Positions 1-11,433 of a stretch of DNA of 64,000 bases are shown piece after piece (positions within the stretch are counted from its first letter, which is position 1; the number at the start of each line of letters is the position of its first letter). This stretch comes from Ctena decussata (lineage: Eukaryota > Mollusca > Bivalvia > Lucinida > Lucinidae). The stretch spans positions 107,115,842-107,179,841 of the forward strand of contig OZ022500.1 of assembly GCA_963989385.1 (NCBI GenBank), read 5' to 3'. Below the pieces are notes generated by a model. That model ran no database searches, was not told the origin of the DNA, and saw only the letters and a program-made list of their open reading frames with translations. A program made the translations under genes and the position numbers.

Positions 1-415
1 AAAGAAAGTATATTGTGAAGTGTGGGACACCTTGTTTGTCAGATGTCAAAAGTAGATCAATATTGGGATAAGAAAGAGTATAACATAGTAAGTTTTACAG
101 ATTTAAACTAGTAAAAATATTTAATTCTGCACCAACTGGATCATATGGGAAATGTTTGGGAGGTCTGGAGATGACAGCATTTATCTTCACAACTGATCAC
201 TCTGTCACAACACAGAGGCTGCAGAGATCATGGGTGCATTCAACTATGTAGGTGCTCAGGCAAGCACTTCTATAAGAATTGTCAGAAGACAATAAAGCAT
301 GCCTTAAAACTAGGGCGTGTTCAATATGGACAATAACGGGCCATGTGAGATATGATGACGGACAACTTGCCATTTTAACCCATTCTATTCAGGATACCCC
401 TTTAGGGGTATCTGG
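1..415. other. Unassigned non-coding sequence
   Basis: AT-rich sequence with no recognisable exon, repeat end or RNA gene. A 20-bp near-perfect palindrome (GATACCCCTT / AGGGGTATC) lies at about 393-412, just before the next foldback. Confidence 0.4.
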
Positions 416-481
416 GCAAACAGTTTGGATCCAGATCAGGCCCTACAAAGTAATGCCTGATCTGAGATCCAAACTGTTTGC
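416..481. repeat. Short foldback (hairpin) element
   Basis: The arms GCAAACAGTTTGGATC (416-431) and its exact reverse complement (466-481) enclose a second inverted pair, CAGATCAGGC / GCCTGATCTG. The whole 66 bp can fold into a long hairpin. It looks like a small MITE, but no target duplication was identified and the family is not recognised. Confidence 0.6.
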
Positions 482-639
482 TGCCTAGCCGTCATTTTTA
501 CAAGAGTTAGTTAGACCAATATTGTCAAAATATTCTTGACTTTTGATGCAGACGACAATTTCAGTAGATGAAAAAAAAATACCGAGAATGCAATGAGTTA
601 AGTACTTTTCACAGTTTTCAGTCATATCAGGATGAGGGA

Positions 640-770
640 CGGTGATAATGAAAGGCTGTGTGCAATGGAACCCCCTTTACGATTGAAAAGATTTCCATCT
701 CCCGGAAGCAAACTCTGGACCACTAGCCTAGTGCTTAACCCACTGAGCTACTGTCAATCCTCCATCTTAA
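640..770 (-). mobile_element. Degraded tRNA-derived SINE (head region)
   Basis: On the minus strand, about 700-760 reads as a tRNA-like head with an A-box-like TAGCTCAGTGGGTTAAGC and a weaker B-box. The adjoining body (gataatgaaaggctgtgt...) recurs in diverged form near 7270-7340. This fits a tRNA-derived SINE relic. Ends and target duplications were not found. Confidence 0.4.
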
Positions 771-924
771 ATAAGATCAAATGATGTGTCAGAATAAACA
801 GTTATTTTAAGAAATATTATTATGACAATATCACTGAACTCACTGTGAGTGTGAAATATATTGGGTCACAGTAATCTATGATATAAAGGTCAGTTCCTGT
901 ATTATCATTACACCAAGTATGATA

Positions 925-1215
925 AAAGTCATTGATGTAAAAGGTAAAGGTTTCCCATAGCCTAATAGCCATAGGGGCAGGGTAGAAGAGACCAACTGTA
1001 TCTTGGGCACAGCTGATGAAAGGCGGAGCCCATCTTTCTCCTTTTGCTGACTTATCCTTCCCTGATTCGAAAAAGGTACCCACTTGCTGCTGGGTTGACA
1101 GAAAGAGTTTTCCAGTTGTCGGATGGCGATGGTGAGCCGCAAACTCACGACCTTCCGGTGACTTTCTGCACAAAAACCAAGCCATTCTAACCACTTGACT
1201 ACAGCGCCTCAATGA
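925..1215 (-). mobile_element. tRNA-derived SINE relic
   Basis: Read on the minus strand, 1150-1215 resembles a tRNA head: GGCGCTGTAGTCAAGTGG contains an A-box-like segment and a degenerate B-box follows. The body extends down to about 925. A 141-codon open frame lies across this stretch but translates SINE head and body, so I do not call it a gene. Boundaries are approximate. Confidence 0.45.
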
Positions 1216-1219
1216 TGTA

Positions 1220-2775
1220 GTGCTACACATATTGGCTAAAATCACTGGCCCATGAAATATAGATCACTCACACTGTCAGACAGCTCAAGCCATTAGCCCT
1301 AGTGCAAATCCATGAAACAGTGTTAGAAATATATGAGGCAAAATTACTGGACCATGAAATACAGGTCAAAACCAGACCCTGCATTCTATTGGTCACTCTC
1401 AGATGTAAGGCTATGCCAATGACTCTACTCCTTGTAGTTACTGAGAAACTGACTTTCATAAAGTTGGTGAAGTTCTTTTTCAAAGTGCAGTGAATCATGA
1501 AATATTGATCAACATCAAATATCACTTCTATGGCTGGAGGTTTCAAGAAAATAGCTGGAAAAGGGGGTGGGGTCGATTTTTTGACCCTATATTGTGACTT
1601 ACCTATATGATGTGTGACATGGAAAGTGCAATTGATAGGGGGTGAATAGTCTATTCTGCATGACACTCATTCTTCTCGTGACATCAGAGGGTCACCTAAC
1701 CAAGAAAGATGCACACAGACTTGTTTTGTTTTTTTCTGATTTTCCTACAGAATTTTTGCCTCTCCCTTTCTCTCTCTTCTTACTTGCCTTTTTACTGCGC
1801 ATTTATCCCAAATTTTTGTTTTGGCCCTGCTTGTTTGGTGAGCTCAGTACGGTTTTTGAAAGAAGACAAGGTCAAAGGCGATTTTCAGAACTTGATTTTT
1901 CAAGTTTTCTTTCGGCATTTGAAAGCTTCTTGTGTCCTCCCAGTATGTGTTATACGACTGATACTAAAAGCATGCAAGGCTATGCTAATGACATATACAG
2001 AGAAATCAACATTAAAAGAATCCCTAAATATATGCAGTTGTGAGGGTTGTTCAAAAAGTCATTGTCAGCAATTATGTAAAAGTACACTACTGCTGTTGAA
2101 AGGGTATGGTTACCTGCATTTAGTTGTCGTTCCCAAGATGTAAGGGTAATATGCCAAATACTAAAACTCTACCTCTTGTGTGTACTCAGAAACTAACTAT
2201 ATGTAACAAGAGCAAGTGAGCAGGGGCTCCCATATACCCCAGACCAGTGCCATCGCCTAATGAAAGCAAACTTTTAAAACAAAAGTTTAATGCAAATGTA
2301 TTAAATAAAGAAACAAATTCAAAGTCTGTGACCTTCACCTTAGGTCAGCAGCAACATCCATATAATGTAAGCTAGTATAAAAGAAAATTAGTCCTGCATC
2401 ACTAGACTCCATTTAAATACATTAGAACAAGTAAATAAATACAACCAATGGCTAAGTCCTAGTTATTGACCCCTGGCCCCACCCATGCCCCTGACCCAGA
2501 GGTACATATGAAAAGCAATGCTACAGCGATATCATGAATAAGATATGGAAGATACTTGCAATGCATTTACAGAGATATGAGCAATCAAAAAGGTTTAACA
2601 CAAAACTACGACATAATGAAAATGCCTAAGTCCTAATTATTGATCCTTTGCCCCCCTTGGGCCCTCCCAGGGGACAGACCCAGGGGCATAGCCTCTTCTG
2701 ATCAAAGGTAATGCTCAAGAGATATCATGAACCAAATATGAAAAGAATCTGACATGTGGTTACAAAAATATGAAC
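1220..2775. other. Unassigned non-coding stretch
   Basis: I see no supported gene here. Two overlapping open frames of 133 and 144 codons at 1642-2143 lie in a T-rich tract, have low-complexity composition and resemble no family I know. From about 2200 the sequence has the tone of the Helitron-like repeats that follow, but without clear ends. Confidence 0.4.
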
Positions 2776-2777
2776 AA

Positions 2778-3800
2778 CAAGAGGGCCATGAGACCCTGAA
2801 TTGCTCACCTGAGTCTATTCTATTCTATCCCATAACCTTACTAGATCGTTGGGGCACCACAGATGACTTCGAAACAATCCCTTTTCACCTTGCCCTGTCT
2901 TTAGCTGCCCTAGTTGAGCTTGAAAAATCCATCCCTGTCCACTCTTTAATACTGGTAAGAGCTGAAGTATGGTGGCCATTTAGGTCATATGAAATAGACT
3001 GCTTGAATAAATTTTCGTTCCATCAGGCCTAGGAGGCTGTGTATGAAATTTGGTTACAATTAGCCCAGTGGCTTTTGAGAAGTTGTCTGAAATTGTCAAA
3101 ATATGAGAGACATGGGTCAGAGGTCAAAGAAGGACCTTGAGCTCTTGTGCCTGCAAATCTTCCATGTACTAATTTTGATGACCGTATATACCAATTTTTA
3201 GGCCAAATGCTTCTAAACTTGCCATGAAATCTACTGTTCTACCATTTTCTCATACTTGACCTTGCCTTAAAAAAGGTCAAGGTCAGCCCAAGTGAGCATT
3301 TGAACAATCTTGATAGTACTCAAGTACCTGATGCTACATACCAAGTTTCAAGGCTATCAATCATTTGGTTCTGCAGAAGAAGATTTGTAAAGGTTTTTGC
3401 CACATATAGGCATGGCGGCCATGTTGGTCTTTGTGACCCAGACAGTTTGAACAAATTTTCATTCACTCAGCCCCTGGAGGCTTTTGAGGAGATGTGTGAA
3501 ATTGTCAAAATATGAGAAACCAGGATCAAAGGTCAAAGAATCAGCTTGACCTCTTGTAAGCATAAATTTTCATGTACTCATTAAGATGACTGTATATACC
3601 AATTTTCAGGTCAAAATCTTCAACAGTTTCCAAGAAATCTTATGTTCTAGCATTTTCCTATATAAAAGCTCCAGAAAGCAAATTTGACCTTACAGTAAAA
3701 AAGGTCAAGGTCATCCCAAGGTCATAATTTGAACAATCTTGGTAGTACTTGTGTACCTGATGCTACGTACCAAGTTTCAAAGGTATCAATAAAATATATT
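2778..3800 (+). mobile_element. Helitron-like tandem-repeat element (3' end not found)
   Basis: It begins with CAAGAGGGCCATGAG and a GCTCACC motif, the same head seen at 25366 and 58448 (reverse strand). Inside are two diverged copies of a unit of about 430 bp, with phrases such as 'taccaagtttcaaggc', also found in the 11.4-14.9 kb array. A LINE 3' fragment interrupts the head at about 2812-2972. The hairpin plus CTAA terminus seen in sister copies is not visible, so this copy is probably truncated or decayed. Confidence 0.5.
2812..2972 (-). pseudogene. 3' end fragment of an RTE-like LINE
   Basis: This stretch parallels 10220-10365 closely and, on the minus strand, corresponds to the extreme C-terminal coding region and 3' tail of the RTE-like LINE described there. 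The 3' end carries the repeated GAATA-type tail (CTATTCTATTCTATCCC on the plus strand). It is a short, severely 5'-truncated insertion in the head of a Helitron-like element and cannot encode a product. Confidence 0.6.
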
Positions 3801-4136
3801 GTGTAACAGAAAAAACATATACATGAATACTAAAGGGTATCATCATGGCTTCCGTTAAGCGGATATACAGCATTAATTATGGCCTGAAATTGCCTCGTAC
3901 ACCCAAATTAAACTTGAAAGATGTACCGTGGACTTTGAAAATTTCCTTTGTACAACCAAAATTGATACTCGAGATGTCTGAATCTGTCATAAAGCCCGCA
4001 CACTTAATTTTTTTGTGTATTTATCAAACTGAAAATCAAACTGAAATTGTATCAAATTGAAAAATTAATTTATTGGCCACTTAATATTGACAAACAATAA
4101 TATTCAAGTCCTGAAACCACAAACATATACAAAAAA
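3801..4136. other. Unassigned spacer between repeat elements
   Basis: A 71-codon open frame at 3845-4060 has no recognisable family. I see nothing else that can be supported. Confidence 0.35.
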
Positions 4137-5608
4137 CAAGAGCTGTCGCCTGACAGCATAGCTCACCTGAACTGGTGCTTGCCCATCACACAGCCACTTG
4201 GGTGGTGTGGAACAAATTTTGCATAACACTTCAGGCAAGCGTGTCCATAATGAAAACACATTTATAAACAAAAGCTATCTCAGAAATAAGTCTTAAAATA
4301 AAATTAAAACTAGAAAATTGTGTCTGTAAGACACTAATGATGCCCCCATGCAGCGTCTGTCACAGGACCTGTACATCCCTAAAGCACTTTTCAAGCACAA
4401 ATGCTATTTACAAATAATCCACTGAAAACATTTCACAAACTTTATACCCTACAGTGCAAAATGCAGCCCAAAATGACTAAGTTTAAAAGGCCATAATTCC
4501 TTCAGAATTTTTTTTTTCCTATCATAACCAACATGCACATCTTCACTGTGTCCACAACAAGTCTCCCATGTCTGAAAAACAGCCAATGAAAATTGTGGGA
4601 GGAGTTGATTACACAAAGTACTTACCCTACAATGCAAACATATGCCTAAAATGACTAAGTTCAAAAGGCCGTAATTCTGTCAAAATTAATTCTAGCTTCA
4701 ACAAAAACCCACATGCACTTCTCCAATATGTCCATAACATGTATGCAAAGTTTGGAAAAGATCCATTGAAAACTGAGGGAGGAGTTGATTACACAAACTC
4801 CTCACCTTACAAATGTAAAAATTTGCCTAAAATGACTAAGTTTAAAAGGCCGTAATTCTGTCAAAATCAATTCTAGTTCCAACAAAATCCCACATGCACA
4901 TTTTCAATATGTCCACAACATGTATGCAAAGTTTGAAAAAGATCCATTGAAAACTGTGGGAGAAGTTGATTACACAAACTACATACCCTACAATGCAAAA
5001 ATTTACCTAAAATGACTAAGTTCAAAAGACCGTAATTCTGTCAAAATTAATTCTAGCTCCAACAAAAACCCACATGCACATCTTCAATATATCCACAACA
5101 TGTATGCGACGTATGAAAAAGATCCACTGAAAACTGTGGGAGAACTTGATTACACAAACTCTATACCGTAAAGTGTGACAAACGGATGGACGGACGGAGA
5201 CGGACGGACGGACAGACAGCTCCAACAAAAACCCACATGCACATCTTCAATATGTCCACAACAATTGTGCAAGGTTTGAAAAAGATCCATTGAAAACTGT
5301 GGGAGGAGCTGATTACACAAACTACATACCCTACAATGCAAAAATTTACCTAAAATGACTAAGTTCAAAAGGCCGTAATTCTGTCAAAATTAATTCTAGC
5401 TCCAACAAAAACCCACATGCACATCTTCAATATGTCCACAACATGTATGCGAAGTTTGAAAAAGATCCACTGAAATCTGTGGGAGAAGTTGATTACACAA
5501 ACTCTATACCGTAAAGTGTGACGAATGGACGGACGGACAGACAGATGGATGGACAGACAGGAGCAAATCTTAATGCCCCCTGACTATCGTCACGGGGGCA
5601 TAATAAAA
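4137..5608 (+). mobile_element. Pearl/Helitron-like element with ~181-bp tandem units
   Basis: The head CAAGAGCTGTCGCCTGACAG with GCTCACC is followed by units in which 'aatgactaagttcaaaag' recurs at about 4467, 4648, 4829 and 5012 (spacing 181-183 bp) and again at 5355. A truncated unit restarts at about 5219 after a GACGGACGG microsatellite, and a second microsatellite lies at 5521-5560. The 3' end is a CCCCCTGAC / GTCACGGGGG hairpin followed by CATAATAA. Core tandem repeats followed by an ACGG microsatellite match the published architecture of bivalve pearl-type elements. Open frames on the minus strand are fortuitous. Confidence 0.65.
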
Positions 5609-5619
5609 AAAACTGAAAT

Positions 5620-6240
5620 GAAATTCCAAAGTCCATGAGCTTGAGGTAAAAAAAACTGAGGGGTAGGGGGTAGAGGCTAGGATGTATCAAAACCCTGAAC
5701 CATTATCTAACATCAGTCCAAGTATTAGTATCAACTGAGTCCATCATTGTGGCACTGTGAAATTATGTCTTCATAAATATAAAACTTTAACCAAAATCTT
5801 TAGGACAAAATTCTAAGTTGATCATCTTGACTTCAAGGTCATCCACTGGGGTATGTATAAGGTGTTTTGTAAAAACTCAAAAAAAGTGTCTAACATCAGT
5901 TCAAGTATAAACTAAATCTTTGCAAAGCATCATGAATCAGTATGCAATTACAAAACTTCAATAAAGACCAAAATTTCTTAAGTCCCTGACCTTGACATCA
6001 AGGTCACTGAGTGGGGTTGGGGTAGTACACAGTAGATCTAACTACAGTGCACATATAAAAAGAATTCGTCTATGGGTTCAGGAGATATGTGTCTTTAAAA
6101 AACTTCAACCAAAACACCCAATCAATAAAAAGATAATTTTCTAAGTCCATGACCTTGACATCAAGGGGGGAGGGGCCCCCAGGGGATCATATAAATATCC
6201 ATATTCTGACAATGTGACGGGGTAAATTTTGTTAAAAACA
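5620..6240 (+). repeat. Tandem-repeat element fragment, ~165-bp unit
   Basis: The phrase 'gaccttgacatcaagg' and flanking text recur near 5830, 5985 and 6147, about 165 bp apart. The same unit family forms the better preserved element at 23440-24396. No terminal hairpin is visible here, so this is a truncated copy. Confidence 0.5.
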
Positions 6241-8394
6241 CTCCACTATTTTCCCCGCTGTTTTGGCGGTAATCAAAAGCCTGGCGTATCCACGGCACTG
6301 CGGGGGCACTCTTAAGTTAAAACATGGTACTTAAGCCCCGCTATGCCCCCGCTATCCCCTGCCCCATGGGGGCCACGGTTGCAAATGACTGGTGCATAAC
6401 AAATGGAGTCCACCATACCTCTCCCATCTTTTATGTATATAGCGTGATATTTAAAGTGCAGCTGCTACTATGTACAAAAAAATTTAGTCCAGTAGAATGG
6501 GGCTTCAAGAAAATATGGGACAAAATGTCCCGGGATTATGGGAGGAAATGTCCCGAGAGAAAATGAGATGAAATGCTGGGGCGAACGTCCTGGGACCAGA
6601 CGTCTCTGCCGCGAAACGTCCCGGAGTCGTCCCAGCAAATGGGCTTTGGAATGCCAGGGAATGATGATTCCTGGTATGCCTGCTTGGGGGAACAAGGTCA
6701 TTTATGGGTATACTGGCTAAACCTGTCAGACCTTTGTAAATATAAGTCTACTTATTTCCTTCTCTTTTTCAGAGATTCCCACTTGTACATTACTACAGAT
6801 TGCTGCTGTTAGAAACCACAGTTGGAAAAGTGAAACAAGGGCTGAAACATTAATTTTGCACATCGTGTTACTGAAACTGTGTATGTTTAACCAGCTTCAA
6901 CCCAGCAGTCGATCCGTCCGAAAAAAAAGTAGCATTCGAACTTTAGTTCTAAATGAAATTACAACTATTGAGCAAATTTAGCTGTTTTTCGATAATGCTA
7001 GAAGATTTAACAAACAAAACTCACTTCTCACTAAATACAAACCTCTATTAACAACTCCTGGAATTAATTGCTAATCTTGATTTCCGCAAAATTTACTGTA
7101 AATATTATTTTAATTGTAGCTCAGAGCACAGCTCTTTATATATTAATTAACATGGAGCTATTCACATAGATGTCGTGAGCGGTCATATGAAATTCCGCAG
7201 AGCCGCATTCGATTAGGTAGCAAAAGGTACTGCTAGTGGCAGATGAATGGACGACTTACAGGTTATAACAGTATTTCAATCAAGGCAGGGTGATAACGAA
7301 AGCTGTATTCAGTGGAATTCTGTTCACACCTGAAAAAAGCTTGCAATTTGAACTCTGAAAAAAACTTATTTCACTTATTTCTGCTGCTGAGGGTGCAGAG
7401 GATTCAGTTACTAAGTTTACTTCTCTTATAATGGCTAGGGACTAGCTTCCCTGATTCACAGGTCCTGGTGAATGATTGTCCTTGGACGTATCACCAGTAA
7501 ACAATTCTGATCTGATTCTGATTCTGACCGCAAGCTTAGCAGGCCAGCACTTTAACCCACAGACCACTTTTAGCTCTGAAGGTATAGTAAAGGGGGACAG
7601 AATGCCCCCTTAAGCTAACTTCTTTTACTATTATTTGAGAACTGCCTGATATGATTCGGAATGAACTATTCCGGGATTTTAACTTAATTACAGAATTTGT
7701 AAAATTTTAAAATACAAATTCTGTAATCATCTGTAGGGAAAACGCCCTAACGCCCAGGGCTATTTCTTATCTTGTTTCAAGATTTTATTGTTAGTTTGTA
7801 GACAATGCTAATTCCTTTGCCCTAAAAGAATATCCCAGTTCGATATGAAAGCGTTTCCTCAAGGTGGACATTTTGCCCCTCACTATTGCACACCGTTCAC
7901 CATGTAACGCGACCCATCCAGCTTCAGAGGCACAAGCTTTGATATTTAGTACCAGTCAATGTCACCCTGCATTGTACGTCCACAGTTAGCTGTAGTTTTT
8001 GCAAAAGAACATTGATACATGATTTATCAGCGTATCCGGAGCGTAGGCGTTTTGCCCTATATGGGCATTATTTGCTAGACTATCAATAGATTTTTAACAA
8101 ACGCACATAGAGACTTCGCGGCAGAGTAAACATTGCTTAAACTTTATCTTGCACACAGACTGTCGCAAAGTATTAAGTTCTCTCAGCAAGATATACTGCA
8201 ATATTCAGTCATCCCGATTTACAGAAAACTGCACTAAATACTTAAATTTATGATAAAAGGCTGCAAGTAGATGCGTTTCTTCAAAGTGTCTGTTGATAAG
8301 GAGTCTTTCACTTTGATATATTTGTTTCAATACCACTTTACTCCCTAACTCATATGGATATTGAAATAAAAGGCATGGGCGTTTTACCCCAACT
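6241..8394. other. Unassigned non-coding stretch with small repeat relics
   Basis: No gene is supported. Visible structure includes GTCCCGGGA-type words at 6520-6640, a SINE-like body fragment near 7270-7340, a tRNA-like reverse segment near 7530-7585, and a short palindrome (ACAGAATTTGTA...ATACAAATTCTGT) at about 7690-7727. Confidence 0.35.
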
Positions 8395-8930
8395 GACCCT
8401 ACTTTCACACAAGATTCTGAGGCTGTAGATATGTTGTGTGGTGCTTCTTCCGATTCTGAATTCAGCCTTTTCTTCAGCGATAATCTCTAAATCTCGGGGG
8501 TTCGGCCTGTTCAACATGACTTTCAGCAAGATTTTACTTGGATGACTGATGAGGCTGGTGGTTCAATAGTTATGGCAATGCTGTAGGTTGCTCTAATTAG
8601 GGAGTGTAAGAATCAGCGACCGAGTTCATGGGCACTGTCCATGCGGTAGGCCATTCTCCTGTTCTCCAGAAATTGTCAAAACATCGATCATGGTCTCTCC
8701 GCCTGCTTGAACAAGCTCTGCTGGTATATTATCAACTCCAGCACACTTCCTCTTTTTCAGCGCAGCTACTGCAATTTCAACTTCCTCACGTAAGATCGGT
8801 TGTAGATCTTTTTCTTGCCGCAGTCCAGAACTTTGTCACCATAGCCTTCATAGTTGTATAGCTCTTAGCAATACTCTGCCAATCTGCCGAAAATCTAGAG
8901 ATTTCCCAGACTTGTCTCGGATAGTTATGG
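8395..8930 (-). pseudogene. RTE-like LINE reverse transcriptase fragment
   Basis: On the minus strand, with frameshifts, this resembles the front of a reverse transcriptase: a KKRKCAGVDNIPAEL-like stretch (about 8700-8780), then a decayed NYRTISLISHPSK-like motif, then an EEQAGFR-like region and GRSTT (about 8400-8560). Several in-frame stops and frameshifts leave nothing translatable. The same segment recurs at 30860-31045 and 42600-42790. It is not in order with the C-terminal fragment at 10215-10835, so it is a separate insertion. Confidence 0.6.
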
Positions 8931-9127
8931 ATCTACCCTGCTTCTTTGAATCGCATTAAAATCAGCACAGCTAGTGCGACTGAAAGCCAGACCAGGTGGA
9001 AAGGGAGTGTTGCAAAGTTCAACGACCCTGTAAGGCTTTTGGATAGAATAGAATAGAAAATAGGAACATTCAGGCGCCTTTGGAAACTGAAAAGTTGTTA
9101 TGTCAGTGTCAAAGAGGTTCAATATTT

Positions 9128-9520
9128 CAGCTGGCGGAGTGGTTACACTGTAAGTGAGAGGTCTTGGGTTTGAGTCCTGGTCGGGCCAAACTGATTTTTC
9201 TCCATTGTGAGATTTGGTAGCTATTTGGAGTGTGTGTCCGTGTTCAGTCTAGACATGTCTCGTTGGTCTCTCCCTGGTGCCGGACAGATTCGGGGATGAG
9301 TCTAATTACAAAGGCGACAAAGGTCGAACATGAAGTGCGGCCCCAGAAGGCACATGACGTCGTACTGACGTCGAACTGATGTCGATGCGACGTAATGACG
9401 TAGCATCGACGTCAGTACGACGCCATGTGCCTGCTGGGGTAGTTCAGTTAACAGAGTGCTCGCATGGTACGTGAGAGTCCCTTGCTTCTAGTCCAAGTCA
9501 GACCAATTGGAATTTTCCTC
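9128..9520 (+). mobile_element. tRNA-derived SINE-like sequence, interrupted by a foldback
   Basis: At 9128-9186 a tRNA-like head is visible: TGGCGGAGTGGTTA (A-box-like), then GGTTTGAGTCC (B-box-like). The non-tRNA body runs to about 9340. After the foldback at 9341-9439 a second tRNA-like stretch follows (TAGTTCAGTTAACAGAGTG, 9439-9510). Either two SINEs abut or one is split; ends are unclear. Confidence 0.4.
9341..9439. repeat. Foldback MITE, CCCAGnAGGCACA family
   Basis: Starts CCCCAGAAGGCACATG and ends with the near reverse complement CATGTGCCTGCTGGGG. Most of the 99 bp is a hairpin made of TGACGTCG-type words. Related copies with the same tips lie at 40155-40235 and 47204-47298. Confidence 0.65.
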
Positions 9521-9728
9521 CCCTTTGACATCAGCACAACATAGTTTTCGTCAGAACATCATTGGTTTGATGTATATTCACTGGGTATGAGCGTTTTCGT
9601 GCGAAATTCAGACGATATTGATGTCACATAGGTGTTGAGGTGAGTCATTAATCTTTGAATTCAGAGCCCCATGTAGGTTGGGTTTTGGATGATAATTCTG
9701 AGGATTTTTTTCGCATTTCTCAACAAAA

Positions 9729-9797
9729 CATATGTTGTCACCCCTTTTAAGAACCGTCTCGCGAGACGGTTCTAATGAGGGATGACAAAATATGTTC
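9729..9797. repeat. Short foldback centred on a 24-bp perfect palindrome
   Basis: The centre AGAACCGTCTCG / CGAGACGGTTCT (9750-9773) is perfectly self-complementary. Outer arms (ACATATGTTGTCACCC and GGGATGACAAAATATGT) extend the hairpin to about 69 bp. It could be a small MITE; the family is unknown. Confidence 0.55.
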
Positions 9798-9799
9798 GA

Positions 9800-10214
9800 T
9801 ATGAAGCTATCAGAAAAATTATCCCAAATCATCCCTCCTTTTAGAGCCCTGGTCTATATTGACCTTTCAAGCTTTAGCTTACACTGATGGGTTTCTCGCT
9901 TTCACAGTTTGGTGTGTTTGTAACGCAGTCATGATAACTGTACATTCTACACAAGAGCTTAACAATAATAATAATGTTTCTCCAAGCTCAAAATACGCAT
10001 ACCTTTGACACCTCGAGTCATGAACGCAGACCATGTTGTTATATACGGCAGGATTGGAGTGAAAATAATTTCTCAGCATGGAAACGCCAACACAATCTGA
10101 CAGTTGAAGAAAGTTGACAGGGATACACGAAAATCTGGAACAGAAGAAAATGATCGAGGAAAAGAACCGTAAAAGTCGCATAGGAGTGATAGCTGAGATC
10201 AGGAAGGTACATAA
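9800..10214. other. Unassigned non-coding stretch
   Basis: I see no supported gene, RNA or repeat end here. An open frame of 100 codons on the minus strand has no recognisable family. Confidence 0.35.
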
Positions 10215-10835
10215 GGGGCTATTCTCTATTCTATTTTATCCCATAACCTAACTAGGTCGTAGGGGCACCACAGATGACTGAAAAAATCTCTTTCCACCTT
10301 GTCCTGTTTTCAATTGCCCTAGTTGAGCTGGCAAAATCCATCCCTGTACACTCTTTAATATAGTCTTCCCACCTCTTCTTCTGTCTACCTCTTCTTCTTT
10401 TTCCTTTCACTGTGCGCTGTAGAATCGTCTTTGCTAGAGACGTGACCAAACCACCTTAGTTTCCGTTTCTTAACCAGCATCAGGAAATCATCATATTCTC
10501 CAATTGCTGCTTGGATCTTTCTGCGAACCTCCTCTTTGGTTATATGGTCCTTGTGCGTAATGTTCAGTAACCATCGGTAGCATCTCATCTCAAAGGCATG
10601 CGTTCTTTTCTCTAATTCTGCTGTCAAGGTCCAAGATTCACAGGCATACAGAAATATGGAAATGACAAGGGAGCGCATAAGTTTCACCTTTGACCCAAGA
10701 GATATGTTGTTATCTCTCCAGTTTGGTTTCAACTTTGTAAGAGCTGAAGTGGCTTGTGCAATCCTTGAGAGAACCTCCTGTTTTGAGCCATCATCTGAGA
10801 CAACTGCTCCAAGGTATTTGAAGCTTGTTACGGTT
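10215..10835 (-). pseudogene. RTE-like LINE C-terminal fragment
   Basis: On the minus strand, frameshifted, the C-terminal part of a LINE polyprotein is clear: KVKLMRSLVISIFLYACESW (about 10620-10690), then KLRWFGHVS (about 10440-10465), then GKRRRGRQKKRWEDYIKE (about 10340-10410). These are hallmarks of a very common invertebrate LINE protein C-terminus. The upstream limit is about 10835, inside a TVTSFKYLG-like motif where another sequence begins. The 3' end carries a GAATA-type tail. At least one frameshift separates the two readable parts, so it is dead. Related relics are at 2812, 8395, 21690, 22316, 30860 and 40775. Confidence 0.75.
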
Positions 10836-10837
10836 TA

Positions 10838-11340
10838 AAGTTTAAACATATTTTATTGCCTAAATAACATAGCAAAGGGGTCGGGCTACAAGTTCTCACA
10901 ACATTAGTTACAGCCCTTCCCCTACAACAATAGTATGCATATCAACATGGCAGGTAATTTTCTAATATCAGAATTAAAATGACAATGTAAACCATGCTGC
11001 TGAGGGGCTTCAAAACGCCACCTATATATATGCCTCCATACATACAGCCACCCGACTACAGCCCCGCTCCGACGGCCGAAACAGAGAAAAACCGCAAAAT
11101 ACGAACAACTTAATCATAGTAAAAAATTCAACGACCACAAAAAGAACACATTTAGCCCATGCTGTCGGAACCTAGCAGCAGTCGATCACTGCAAGGTAAA
11201 ACAAACACCTACAGTCAGCGTTTTCAAGCCTCTCAGCAAACATGTGCTTACACTATCAGAAGTAATATCTGAGAAAATCAACCAAATAAAAAAAGAAAAA
11301 TAATAAACGAAAAACAAACAAAAAGAAAGACAGAAAATAC
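10838..11340 (-). mobile_element. Possible LINE 3'-UTR fragment
   Basis: On the minus strand this ends with CAATAAAATATGTTTAAAC, which contains an AATAAA signal and closely resembles the terminus of the plus-strand LINE at 21041-21060 (AATAAAATACTGTTTAAACT). I infer the 3' non-coding end of a related LINE inserted into the RTE relic. No coding sequence was recognised. Confidence 0.35.
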
Positions 11341-11433
11341 TATGTGTGAGCTGCGAACACCTTGGTGGGTTTCGTATCCTGCTATAGCTGGATATAAAGG
11401 GAGGATTTTCTGTTATTGTGACACAACAATAAA

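Noticed and set aside
820..1245. 141-codon open frame on the minus strand
   Set aside because: It reads through a tRNA-derived SINE head and body.
1642..2143. Two overlapping open frames of 133 and 144 codons
   Set aside because: Low-complexity, T-rich, no splice or family evidence, and they overlap in different frames.
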